Assembly: GCA_963760715.1 (NCBI GenBank)
Contig: CAVXDY010000003.1
Coordinates: 310,001 to 374,000, forward strand
DNA: 64,000 nt
Reading direction: 5' to 3'
Origin: CAVXDY01 sp963760715
Lineage (GTDB): Bacteria; Actinomycetota; Thermoleophilia; Miltoncostaeales; Miltoncostaeaceae
A program made the position numbers and the translations under genes. Positions 33,521 through 41,687 of the stretch are shown here, piece after piece. Every line of letters begins with the position of its first letter. Within the stretch, counting starts at the first letter, position 1. Below the pieces are notes generated by a model. The model was not told where the DNA came from and searched no databases. It saw nothing but the letters and a program-made list of their open reading frames with translations.

Positions 33521-34834
33521 ATGGAGAAACACAAGGTCGTCCGAGACGCCTACATCTACGGCTATCCGCTCGTAACGATGGACATGACGCGCAGGCAGGA
33601 GACGAACGTGCGCGTGCCCGACGAGGCCCATGCTCCCATGGGGCAGCTGATCAAGTTGCGGGCCTATCCGGCGGTGGACAATCGCGGAGCCGCCGCTCCC
33701 AATGCCGACACCCTCTACACGATGGTCTGGTTGGACGTCTCGGACGAGCCGTGGGTGTTCAGCATCCCCGACATGGGGGACCGCTTCTACATCATGCCCA
33801 TGCTGAGCGGCTTCAATGAGGTGTCCTTCGTCGCCGGCTCGCGGGCCACGGGCGCCAAGGCCCAGGAATACGCCATCACCGGTCCGGGGTGGTCGGGGTC
33901 GTTGCCCGGAGGCGTGATGCAGGTCGAGTCGCCCACGGCGTTGGTGTGGATCCTCGGCCGTGTCTATTGCTCGGGCACACCGGAGGACTACGCGGCGGTC
34001 CACGAGCTCCAGGACCGGTTCTCGTGCGTGCCGCTCAGCGCATACGGCCAGCCCTACACGCCTCCGGAGGGAGTGGTCGACGGCAGCTTCGACATGAAGA
34101 AGGCGGTCCGCAAGCAGGTCAACGACCTTCCGCTGGAGGAGTTCTTCGGCTACCTCGCCGAGCTCTTGAGGGCGAACCCGCCGAAGCCGGAGGACGCGGA
34201 GATCGTGGAGCGGATGGCCGAGATCGGGATCGTGCCGGGGGAGGACTTCGACCCCGGCGAGCTGCCGAGGCTGGGGCACAGGGTCGATCCGAAGCTGGCG
34301 CTCCTGGAGCTGGTCCGCGCCGTGAAGGCCAAGGATCCCGTCAACGGCTGGCTCTACTGGACCAGCAACGCCGGCGCGTACGGAACCGACTACGAGCAAC
34401 GGGCGATGGTCACGCTGATCGGGCCGGGCCTGAACTATCCCGAGGACGCGCTGTACCCGTTCTCGGAGAAGGACGCGGACGGCAAGAAGTACGACGGCTC
34501 CAAGCGTCGATACGTCATGCGCTTCGAGCAGGGGCAGATGCCGCCGGTGAAGGGGTTCTGGTCGCTGACGATGTACGACCCGGACTTCTTCTTCGTGCCA
34601 AACCCGCTCAACCGCTACAGCCTGAGCCAGCGAGACACCTTCGTCACCAACGCGGACGGCTCGGTGGACCTGTATCTCCAGGCCGAATCACCGGGCGCGG
34701 ACAAGGAGGCGAACTGGCTGCCCGCCCCCAAGGGCAAGTTCATCCCGATGCTCCGGCTCTACTGGCCGCAGGACGCGCCGCCCTCGATCCTCGACGGGTC
34801 GTGGACCCCGCCGCCGGTGACGCGCGCACCGTGA
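33521..34834 (+). CDS. DUF1254/DUF1214 protein, copy 1
   Basis: A 437-residue protein. The DUF1254 part (about 1-150) has YIYGYPLVTMDMTRR, AAAPNADTLYTMVWLDVSDEP-type and RFYIMPMLSGFNEV segments; the DUF1214 part (about 320-430) has RYVMRFEQGQMPPVKGFWSL, MYDPDFFFVPNPLNRYSL and EANWLPAPKGKF. These are the usual landmarks of this cell-envelope-type family. No signal peptide is visible, unlike many members. Start chosen at ATG 33521, preceded by GAGAGGTCGTG. Function unknown; the tandem gene 34831 is a divergent paralogue. Confidence 0.85.
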   Translation: MEKHKVVRDAYIYGYPLVTMDMTRRQETNVRVPDEAHAPMGQLIKLRAYPAVDNRGAAAPNADTLYTMVWLDVSDEPWVFSIPDMGDRFYIMPMLSGFNEVSFVAGSRATGAKAQEYAITGPGWSGSLPGGVMQVESPTALVWILGRVYCSGTPEDYAAVHELQDRFSCVPLSAYGQPYTPPEGVVDGSFDMKKAVRKQVNDLPLEEFFGYLAELLRANPPKPEDAEIVERMAEIGIVPGEDFDPGELPRLGHRVDPKLALLELVRAVKAKDPVNGWLYWTSNAGAYGTDYEQRAMVTLIGPGLNYPEDALYPFSEKDADGKKYDGSKRRYVMRFEQGQMPPVKGFWSLTMYDPDFFFVPNPLNRYSLSQRDTFVTNADGSVDLYLQAESPGADKEANWLPAPKGKFIPMLRLYWPQDAPPSILDGSWTPPPVTRAP

Positions 34835-36156
34835 CCGGCCTGTGGCTCCTGCCGTGGCTCCGTGGCATGAAGGCCTATGTCTACGCCTTCCCGCTGATCA
34901 TGATGGACCTGACGAAGGAGGCCGCGGCGGCGGCCACCGCGGGGGAGATCACCGCCCCCGTGAACCAGTTCTCGGTCATGACGAAGTACCCGGACGCCTC
35001 CTTCCGGGCGGTGGCGCGAACCGGGCTCGACACCCTCTTCGCGGTGGCCTGGGCGGATCTCGAGGAGGAGCCGCTCGTGCTCTCGGTGCCGGACACCGGC
35101 GGCCGTTACTACGTCTTCGGGATCTTCGACATGTGGAGCAACGTCTTCGCGTCGATCGGAAAGCGCACGACGGGAACCGCGGCCGCGCACTTTCTGATCG
35201 CCGGTCCCGGCTGGCAGGGCACTCCCCCCGCCGGCATCGCGGAGACGTACCGGTCCCCGACCCGCTTCGTGTGGGTGAACGGGCAGATGCAGGCGGACGG
35301 GCCGGAGGACTGCGCGGCGGTGACGGTCCTCCAGAAGCAGTACACGCTGACGCCCCTGAGCGCCTGGGGCGAGGAGCCCTGGAGCCCGCCGGCCGAGGTT
35401 CCGGTGCCCGAGGGGACCGACCCGACACCGCCGCTCGAGCGCGTGCAGAGACTCGACGCGGGCGCCTTCTTCGGCCGGTTCGCGCGGCTGCTGAGGGACA
35501 ACCCTCCCGCGCCCGCCGACGCCAAGATGGTCACGACGCTGAGGGCGATCGGCATCGAGCCGGGGGAGGACTTCGACATCGCCGCGGTCGACCGGCACAC
35601 GGCGAAGGGCCTGCAGCGCGCGATGGGCACGTTCGGGCTCCTGCAGAAGGCCCTCAAGAAGCTCAAGACCGAGAACGGCTGGATCGTGATCCCGGAGGAC
35701 TTCGCCGACTACGGCACCGACTACAAGACCCGGGCCGGCATCGCGCTGATCGGGCTCGGCGGGATCTGGCGGCAGGACGTCGTCTACCCCACCGCGTTCC
35801 TCGACGGCGACGGCAAGCCACTGGAGGGCGCCAACCGCTACGTCCTGCACTTCGACGCGGGCCAGACGCCGCCCACCAATGCGACCTGGTCGGTGTCGAT
35901 CTACGACCCGCAGGGCTACTACGTGCCCAACGCCATCGACCGCTACAACCTGGCGCCGTGGATGCCGCTGACGTACGGCGCCGACGGCTCACTCGACATC
36001 TCCATACAGGCCTCGCCGCCGGGCGACGAGAGGGAGTCGAACTGGCTGCCGGCACCGGCGAGCGGGCCGTTCAGCCTCACCGTTCGCATCTACTGGCCGA
36101 CGGACGCCGTGCTCGACGGCACCTACAAGCTTCCGCCGGTGAGGAAGGCGGCATGA
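34831..36156 (+). CDS. DUF1254/DUF1214 protein, copy 2
   Basis: A 441-residue paralogue of 33521-34834: AYVYAFPLIMMDLTKEAAA, GRYYVFGIFDMWSNVFASIG in the first half; RYVLHFDAGQTPPTNATWSV, YDPQGYYVPNAIDRYNLAPW and ESNWLPAPASGPF in the second. The GTG at 34831 overlaps the upstream TGA (GTGA), favouring coupled translation; the ATG at 34867 is an alternative giving 429 residues. The two proteins are only moderately similar, so this is an older duplication than others in the region. Confidence 0.85.
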   Translation: MTGLWLLPWLRGMKAYVYAFPLIMMDLTKEAAAAATAGEITAPVNQFSVMTKYPDASFRAVARTGLDTLFAVAWADLEEEPLVLSVPDTGGRYYVFGIFDMWSNVFASIGKRTTGTAAAHFLIAGPGWQGTPPAGIAETYRSPTRFVWVNGQMQADGPEDCAAVTVLQKQYTLTPLSAWGEEPWSPPAEVPVPEGTDPTPPLERVQRLDAGAFFGRFARLLRDNPPAPADAKMVTTLRAIGIEPGEDFDIAAVDRHTAKGLQRAMGTFGLLQKALKKLKTENGWIVIPEDFADYGTDYKTRAGIALIGLGGIWRQDVVYPTAFLDGDGKPLEGANRYVLHFDAGQTPPTNATWSVSIYDPQGYYVPNAIDRYNLAPWMPLTYGADGSLDISIQASPPGDERESNWLPAPASGPFSLTVRIYWPTDAVLDGTYKLPPVRKAA

Positions 36157-36270
36157 GCGTGCCCGTGGGCCGGTCGACCGTGTCGATGTCCCGGATTGCC
36201 ATCTGCTCGGAGCGCAGGGGGACGCGACCGAGCGTCACGGGGCGAAAATGTTGACCGACAGGAGAGCGAG

Positions 36271-36993
36271 ATGATCAGGCTGTTCTCGGGAGTTCCCGAT
36301 AAGGACTGCAGGACAACGATGAAGGAATTCAACAATACGCGGCGCCTCCGGTTCTGTGAGGTCTTCCTCATCGGCGGCCGGGCCATCCCTCGGAAGCTGA
36401 TGGCGGCCGTCTACAACACGACCGGGCTCAACTACCGCGACGACCCGCTCAATTCATGCCCGGACGAGCTGGTCAACAAGCTGGATCTCGAGGCGGCCAA
36501 GAAGGAGCACAAGGTGCTGGCCACCTACCTCAACAAGCCCCGGTTCTGGATCTACGACCATCTCAAGGTTCCGGTGGGCCCCGTGCGCGAGTTCAACGGC
36601 CTCAAGGCCTACTGGATGGGTCTCGGCTTGATCCCCAAGGACGCCAACGTGAAAGACCCAGGCTGGCTCACCTACAGGAGATCCCCGATCGAGCGGCTGA
36701 CGGAGATCACCTTCGGTGGAGGGAAGCCCGTCTTCGTCCTCGACGATCCCGACGGCAAGCCCTGGGTCATGAAGTCATACCGAGACGACCATGGCCAGAC
36801 CTACGAGTCGCTCTCCACGTTGGGCGAGCGGTACAAGAGCCTTCCGGCCGGATGGACGTTCCGTGTGGCGGAGCTGGAACGTGACCTGGTGCTCTCGCCG
36901 ACCAAATCCGGGGGAACCGCCACGGTCATGCAGGACGAGTTCGAGAACACCTACGACTTTCTCGGTGATGGCTCGGCGAGCTTCCTTCCGTAG
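36271..36993 (+). CDS. Unrecognised protein family, member 1
   Basis: A 240-residue soluble protein. It aligns with the next gene throughout: FCEVFLIGGRAIPRKLMAAV / YTEIFIIGGSPIHLMGGV, YNTTGLNYRDDP / YNTVGLNDPDG, FNGLKAYW / FNGLKARW, VFVLDDPDGKPWVMKS / AFLLDDPEGNTWCMKS, and a C-terminal ENTYDFLGDG / GNTYDRVGGP. There is no signal peptide or membrane helix. ATG at 36271 follows ACAGGAGAGCGAG. It follows the two DUF1254 genes and precedes its paralogue by 26 bases, likely one operon. I cannot assign a function. Confidence 0.65.
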   Translation: MIRLFSGVPDKDCRTTMKEFNNTRRLRFCEVFLIGGRAIPRKLMAAVYNTTGLNYRDDPLNSCPDELVNKLDLEAAKKEHKVLATYLNKPRFWIYDHLKVPVGPVREFNGLKAYWMGLGLIPKDANVKDPGWLTYRRSPIERLTEITFGGGKPVFVLDDPDGKPWVMKSYRDDHGQTYESLSTLGERYKSLPAGWTFRVAELERDLVLSPTKSGGTATVMQDEFENTYDFLGDGSASFLP

Positions 36994-37019
36994 ATGCTGG
37001 GAACAAAGGAGAACAAACG

Positions 37020-37724
37020 ATGAAACTTCACGCGAAGCTGCCGAAGGATGACGTCGGCGCGGAGAAGATGCGCTTCGAGGGCATCCGAACCCAGCGGTAC
37101 ACGGAGATCTTCATCATCGGGGGAAGCCCGATCCACCTGATGGGCGGCGTCTACAACACCGTCGGGCTGAACGACCCCGACGGCACCGGTGACACGTCCC
37201 CTCAGGAGATCCTCGACGGGGTCGACGTCGACGCCCTGACGAAGGAGTACCACGCCATGGGCGCGTTCAAGAACGGTCCGAGGCTCTGGACCCTGGACTG
37301 GCTCGAGGTGATGGCCGGGAAGGAGCGCGATTTCAACGGCCTGAAGGCGCGTTGGGTGACGTGGCTGCACGTGCCCAAGGAGATGCGCAAGCACCAGGCC
37401 GTCGCCTACAAGGTGATCGGCGTCAAGCGCGACACGCAGTTCGGCATCAATGCGGGCTCGCCGGCGTTCCTCCTCGACGACCCGGAGGGAAACACGTGGT
37501 GCATGAAGTCGGCGAGTCTCATCGTTGACCCGAACCAGACCTACGAGAGCCTCAAGGACCTCGGCAGCCGCCTGAAGCCCGCGGAGGGCTGGAGCTTCCG
37601 GACCGTCGTGCTCGATCAAGACCTTGTTCTCACGCCCGACGACGGGGACGCCCTGATCACGCAGGACGAACTCGGAAACACATACGACCGGGTCGGCGGC
37701 CCGTACAGCAACTACAAGCCGTGA
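37020..37724 (+). CDS. Unrecognised protein family, member 2
   Basis: A 234-residue paralogue of 36271-36993 beginning MKLHAKLPKDDVGAEKMRFE. Conserved blocks include TEIFIIGGSPIHLMGGVYNT, FLLDDPEGNTWCMKSASL, DPNQTYESLKDL and QDELGNTYDRVGG. The C-terminal third is also preserved in a truncated copy at 24240-24501. An AAAGGAGAACAAACG binding site precedes the ATG. Function unknown; genomic link to DUF1254 genes suggests a shared process. Confidence 0.65.
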   Translation: MKLHAKLPKDDVGAEKMRFEGIRTQRYTEIFIIGGSPIHLMGGVYNTVGLNDPDGTGDTSPQEILDGVDVDALTKEYHAMGAFKNGPRLWTLDWLEVMAGKERDFNGLKARWVTWLHVPKEMRKHQAVAYKVIGVKRDTQFGINAGSPAFLLDDPEGNTWCMKSASLIVDPNQTYESLKDLGSRLKPAEGWSFRTVVLDQDLVLTPDDGDALITQDELGNTYDRVGGPYSNYKP

Positions 37725-37883
37725 GGTGGGTCATGCCGACGGCCTGAAGCTGGAGGACGTCGAGACCAAGTCCGGGTCCCGCTCGATGGGCTGCAGGCAG
37801 CCCGCCTCGCCGGACGGGTGCCCGGGGACGGCGCCACCGCCGGCCATCCGCCGCTTTGCGGGTTCCCGCTCAACCGTTGAAGG

Positions 37884-37907
37884 GTTAACCCGATGTGGAC
37901 GATGCGC
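37884..37907 (+). promoter_or_regulatory. Copy of the recurrent palindromic element
   Basis: GTTAACCCGATGTGG then ACGATGCGC, 96 bases upstream of the ATG at 38003 and in the same orientation. Confidence 0.4.
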
Positions 37908-37925
37908 CCCGAGGCGCCTTGGGGC
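37906..37925. terminator. 20-bp palindrome
   Basis: GCCCCGAGGCGCCTTGGGGC is self-complementary over its full length with one G-T pair. It directly follows the palindromic element. It may be a terminator for the 37020 gene or part of the regulatory site; no T-tract follows. Confidence 0.35.
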
Positions 37926-38002
37926 TTGAATCCCTATGGAGAGGCTCAGACAAACGGTCTGCTGGCCCGTCCAACGTTGCGTCATCGCAAGAAGGAGCAG
38001 AT

Positions 38003-38188
38003 ATGTGGTGGTCAGTTGGAGGTGCGTTGGTTCTTATCTGGATAGTTGTGTTCTTCATGTTCGCGTTCACCGCGCTGGCAAAGGGCCATTGGTTCATGTT
38101 CATCATCGGGTTCGTCTTGCCCATCTTCTGGGTCATCGGGGCGCTGATCGAGCCCACTGCGCGAGCAGAGGCCGCCGGCGTCGTTTAG
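38003..38188 (+). CDS. Small two-helix membrane protein
   Basis: A 61-residue protein MWWSVGGALVLIWIVVFFMF with a second helix FMFIIGFVLPIFWVIGALIE, related to 25825-26007. GAAGGAG precedes the ATG at 38003; the frame is open upstream but without protein-like content. Followed by the DUF6325 gene at 38288. Confidence 0.65.
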   Translation: MWWSVGGALVLIWIVVFFMFAFTALAKGHWFMFIIGFVLPIFWVIGALIEPTARAEAAGVV

Positions 38189-38287
38189 CAAGACGGGCGG
38201 TCGGATGGGTCGAGTGCTCAGGAAGCGCTCCGGCTCGACCATCCGGCGGCCCGGGCCATATCCTGTCCTGCGAGTGATCGGGTGATG

Positions 38288-38758
38288 ATGAGCGACAGCG
38301 ACGTCCAGGTGCTCGGACCGGTGGACTACCTGGTGGTGGAGTTCCCGGCGGACAAGGCCAACTTCACCGGTGAGATCGCGGCGGAACTGACATCTCTGGT
38401 TGACCGCCAACTGGTGCGCGTCCTGGACTTGGTGATTCTGAGCAAGGACCTCGATGGCTCGGTGGAGGCCGTAGAGCTGAGCGAGGTTGACGAGAGCCTG
38501 GTGGGCGAGCTGCGCGAGCTCGAAGCTGATCTGGCGCTCGTCCTGGCCGAGCAGGACGTCGAGGACATCGGCGTGGCGCTCGAGCCCGGCAGCGTCGGGG
38601 CGGTGCTCGTGTACGAGAACCGCTGGGCGGGGCCGTTCGGCTCGGCCGTGCGCCGGGCGGGCGGGCAACTGGTGGCCAACGGCCGCATCCCGACCCAGGC
38701 GCTGCTGGCCGCCATCGAGGCGGACGATCGACGAGGAGGAGGCCTGAGATGCCCCTGA
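38288..38758 (+). CDS. DUF6325 family protein
   Basis: A 156-residue protein starting MSDSDVQVLGPVDYLVVEFP; in-frame GTG and ATG at 38282 and 38285 are alternatives. It has LVDRQLVRVLDLVILSKDLD, ELSEVDESLVGELRELEADL and EPGSVGAVLVYENRWAGPFG. The last dozen residues (DDRRGGGLRCP) are in a shifted frame relative to the copy at 32227 (DDDEEEA), because of one extra base at about 38728; this makes the gene overlap the next start by ten bases. Confidence 0.75.
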   Translation: MSDSDVQVLGPVDYLVVEFPADKANFTGEIAAELTSLVDRQLVRVLDLVILSKDLDGSVEAVELSEVDESLVGELRELEADLALVLAEQDVEDIGVALEPGSVGAVLVYENRWAGPFGSAVRRAGGQLVANGRIPTQALLAAIEADDRRGGGLRCP

Positions 38759-38922
38759 GACCAGGACGTGTCGGCCGGCCGGGCGTGGTCGGAGGACCGG
38801 TCACGCGAACCGCTGCGGTCGTCGGCACCGCGGCGGTGGTCAAGCACGGCCACGACCGGCGCGACGACCGGCGCGACGACCGCGGCGACCGGCGCGAGGA
38901 CCGCGGCCCCGGGATCAGATAG
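38749..38922 (+). CDS. 57-residue partner of DUF6325, copy 2
   Basis: The first 36 residues (MPLRPGRVGRPGVVGGPVTR ... KHGHDRRDD) are the same as in 32686-32859, but the tail is a charged repeat, RRDDRRDDRGDRREDRGP, ending at TAG 38920-38922. GAGGAGGAGG precedes the ATG. Short (57 codons) but clearly real by duplication with its neighbour. Confidence 0.6.
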   Translation: MPLRPGRVGRPGVVGGPVTRTAAVVGTAAVVKHGHDRRDDRRDDRGDRREDRGPGIR

Positions 38923-39186
38923 TCAGCTGACCCACGCCCGCGGTTCCTGCGGTCAGCCAAATCGAGATGGTCAAGACGGTCATGGACGAGCCCAGGAACA
39001 TCTACAACCTGGTTCCGAGAGCCGAATGAGGCGAAGCCGGGATCTGGGCCGGCGACATCCCGGTGCGCGTCCTGCGGCCAGTTAAGGACGAGATGGACGC
39101 GGGGTCACGCGGTGTGGGTCTCCGACGTGTTTCGCCTGGCTGATCCAGGTCGTGAAGATCGAAAACCACAGGGAGGTTCGGAGCCC

Positions 39187-40624
39187 ATGAGCACGAGCAA
39201 GATCGAGCACCCGAGCGTCGACGAGCGTAGGGCGAAGGGCAAGGAATCGCGGAAGCGAGCAGCTCCGTCGGCCCACGCAGGGTGGAAACCCGCCGAGGAC
39301 CGCCCCGACCCGGTCGCCCTGCTCCAGGAGCAGGACGCGACCCGAGAGCCCGACCTGGTGCCGGTGCGCCACGGGCGGATGATGGTCTCGCCGTTCACCT
39401 TCTACCGGGGCGCGGCCAAGATCATGGCCGCCGACCTCAAGGACACGCCCAGGGCCGGCCTGACGGTTCAGCTCTGCGGCGACGCCCACTCTGTCGAACT
39501 TCGGCGTGTTCGCCTCGCCCGAGCGGCAGCTGCTGTTCGACCTGAACGACTTCGACGAGACGCTTCCCGGCCCGTTCGAGTACGACGTGAAGCGCATGTC
39601 CGCGAGCTTCACGATCGCCGCGCGCAACAACGGCTTCAGCAAGGCCGAGGCGCGCGACGCGACGCTCGCCTCGGTGAGCGCCTACCGGACGACGATGGCC
39701 GAGTTCGCAGAGATGCCCACGATGGAGATCTGGTACGCCCACCTGTCCGAGGAACAGTTGATGGCGGCCATCGACAGCTTCGTGGCCACGAGCAAGGACA
39801 AGTCGCAGAAGAAGGCGGGGAAGAAGGGGGCGAAGCGGGCGAAGAAGGCCGCCCAGAAGGCTCGCACGCGCGACAGCCTGCAGGCGCTGTCGAAGCTCGG
39901 CGAGCTGGTGGACGGCCGGTACCGGATCGTCAGCCAGCCGCCGATCGTCGTCCCGGCGCGTGAACTGGAAGCGACCTACGGGATGTCCCCCGATCAGATG
40001 CAGAACGTGATCCACGAGCAGTTCCGCGCCTACCGGGCCACGTTGCAGGACGACCGGCGCCACCTGCTCGAGAAGTTCGAGATCATCGACGTGGCTCGGA
40101 AGGTCGTGGGCGTCGGCAGCGTCGGCACGCGAGCGTTCATCGTCTTGCTCCAGGGGCGCGATCAGCAGGATCCACTGTTCCTGCAGGTCAAGGAGGCGAC
40201 GGCCTCGGTGCTCGCGGACCATCTGCCGAAGAGTCGCTACAGGCAGCCCGGCGAGCGCGTCGTCCAAGGCCAGCGGATGATGCAGGCCGCGAGCGACATC
40301 TACCTGGGCTGGACCAAGGGCGTGGAGGCCAACCGCTACCTGTACTGGCGCCAGCTCCGTGACATGAAGGGCTCGGCGGCGGTCGAGTCGATGACGCCGA
40401 CCGCGCTTGCGTTCTACGCGCACCAGTGCGGATGGACGCTCGCTCGTGCGCACGCCCGATCGGGAGACCCGATCGCGATCACTGCGTACCTGGACAAGGG
40501 CGACGCGTTCGACCAGTCGGTCACCGACTTCTCCGAACGCTACGCGGATCAGAACGAGCAGGACTACCAGGCCTTCACCGAGGCGATCCGCTCCGGACGA
40601 CTGACAGCGATCGAGGGCGTCTGA
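39187..40624 (+). CDS. DUF2252 family protein, copy 2, one frameshift
   Basis: About 478 residues, 60% identical to 11737-13182. The first frame carries the N-terminus and VPVRHGRMMVSPFTFYRGAA up to CGDAH; one extra T at about 39491 (CACTCTGTCGAAC against CACCTGTCGAAC) shifts it; the second frame carries FDLNDFDETLPGPFEYDVKR, a lysine-rich insertion KDKSQKKAGKKGAKRAKKAA absent from copy 1, and CGWTLARAHARSGD. As written neither frame is a complete protein. Confidence 0.8.
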
Positions 40625-40660
40625 TCTGACACCGAAGGTCAACAACGAGACCGGGCGTAG

Positions 40661-41047
40661 GCCCACTACGCCGACCGGATCTCTGACTCGCTATTCGCGG
40701 AAGAGGAAGCGCGCATCCGCCGCGAGAGGATCGCGGCCAACGAACTGGTTGCTCGTCTGGACGTCAAGCACGACCTTCTGGCGAAGACAGTTGACATCGC
40801 TGTCGCGCTGACCGAGGACATCCAAGCCGCCTACTGCCGAGCCGAGCCCACCGAGCGGCGGCTCTTCAACCAGGCGTTCTTCGAGCGGCTGGAGATCGAC
40901 ATCGAGGAGATCAACGGCATGCAACTCGCCGAGCCGTTCGCCGAGCTGCTTGCCCATGACCTGATCGCTGAGACCCCGTGGAGACGGGAGGGGCGGGGCC
41001 TAGCGGCCGCAGGAGCCCCAGCGGGGTCCCCCGAGGCCTGGGGGTAG
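40661..41047 (+). pseudogene. C-terminal remnant of a large serine recombinase
   Basis: An in-frame stop at 40658 is followed by HYADRISDSLFAEEEARIRR, AANELVARLDV and ERRLFNQAFFERLEIDIEEI then LAEPFAELLAHDL. The coiled-coil plus RRLFNQAFFE-type ending is characteristic of the C-terminal part of phage/ICE serine integrases (recombinase zinc-ribbon family). The catalytic serine domain is gone. It lies 130 bases from a tRNA gene, as integrase genes of islands do. Confidence 0.7.
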
Positions 41048-41130
41048 CCAGGAAGCGGCGGACGACGCCGGAGAGCGCCCTTCCGTGGCGCTTGCGGGGG
41101 CTCGCGCGCAGGCTCGGGTGGAAAGCACAG

Positions 41131-41160
41131 AACCCCCGCCTTCGAAGGAGGTCGGGGGTT
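41131..41160 (-). terminator. Hairpin downstream of tRNA-Ala
   Basis: AACCCCCG ... CGGGGGTT pair perfectly, with the inner palindrome CCTTCGAAGG in the loop. Read leftward it follows the tRNA by 17 bases and is itself followed by CTGTGCTTTCC, a weak pyrimidine tract. Confidence 0.5.
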
Positions 41161-41176
41161 CGAACGTCGATTCGAA

Positions 41177-41252
41177 TGGTGGAGGATACCGGGATCGAAC
41201 CGGTGACCTCTACGCTGCCAGCGTAGCGCTCTCCCAGCTGAGCTAATCCCCC
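41177..41252 (-). tRNA. tRNA-Ala (anticodon GGC)
   Basis: A 76-base cloverleaf with encoded CCA. Acceptor GGGGGAT pairs with ATCCTCC and contains the G3-U70 wobble pair, the identity mark of alanine tRNAs. D-arm AGCTCAGCTGGGAGAGC, anticodon stem-loop CTACG-CTGGCAG-CGTAG with GGC, T-arm CCGGTTCGATCCCGG. Confidence 0.97.
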
Positions 41253-41306
41253 GGGGGACGAAAAGTATAGGAGAGCCTCCCGGACGGGGGAAGGCGCCCG
41301 GGGCCG

Positions 41307-41687
41307 CTACGAGGCGGTCGCCGCGTAGGCCTGCTGGGGGGCCTCTCTCCACAGCCGGTCGAGGCGGTAGAAGTCGCGCGCCTCGGGGGTGAAGACGTGG
41401 GCGACCAGATCGAGCAGGTCGATCAGGATCCACTCGCCCTCGCGCTGGCCCTCGATCTTGCGGGCCATGGCGCCGTGGACCGTCTTCAGCTGGTGGCGGA
41501 TCTCCTCGGCGATCGCCTTGGTCTGGCGCGGGGTCTGGCCCGTGCAGACCAGGAGGTAGTCGGTGTAGGCCACCAGGCCCCGCATGTCGAGGATCACGAT
41601 GTCCCTGGCGTTCTTGGATTCCGCGGCGGCGGCGGCGGCCAGGGTGAGCTCGAGCGGGGAGGTCGCGGTGGTCCTTTCGTCGTCTAC
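41307..41687 (-). CDS. rsfS: Ribosome silencing factor RsfS
   Basis: A protein of about 115-126 residues of the RsfS/Iojap family, which binds L14 and blocks subunit joining in starvation. Conserved parts: ESKNARDIVILDMRGLVAYT, DYLLVCTGQTPRQTKAIAEE, IEGQREGEWILIDLLDLVAH, and FYRLDRLW. It is the last gene of the obg-proB-proA-nadD-rsfS run. No ATG, GTG or TTG lies in frame between the overlap with nadD and the first conserved residues; the coordinate given is the first codon (GTA) after the nadD stop region, and AAAGGA at about 41675 may be the binding site of an unusual start. Confidence 0.8.
   Translation of the reverse strand, partial: VDDERTTATSPLELTLAAAAAAESKNARDIVILDMRGLVAYTDYLLVCTGQTPRQTKAIAEEIRHQLKTVHGAMARKIEGQREGEWILIDLLDLVAHVFTPEARDFYRLDRLWREAPQQAYAATAS

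Noticed and set aside
41141..41175. GGAGGTCGGGGGTTCGAAC looks like the 3' half of a second tRNA
   Set aside because: The T-stem cannot pair (GGGGG against GTCGA), and the segment is fully explained as the hairpin at 41131-41160.
40978..41226. An 82-codon plus-strand frame ending VEDTGIEPVTSTLPA
   Set aside because: It reads through the antisense strand of tRNA-Ala. This peptide is a well-known false annotation at tRNA genes.
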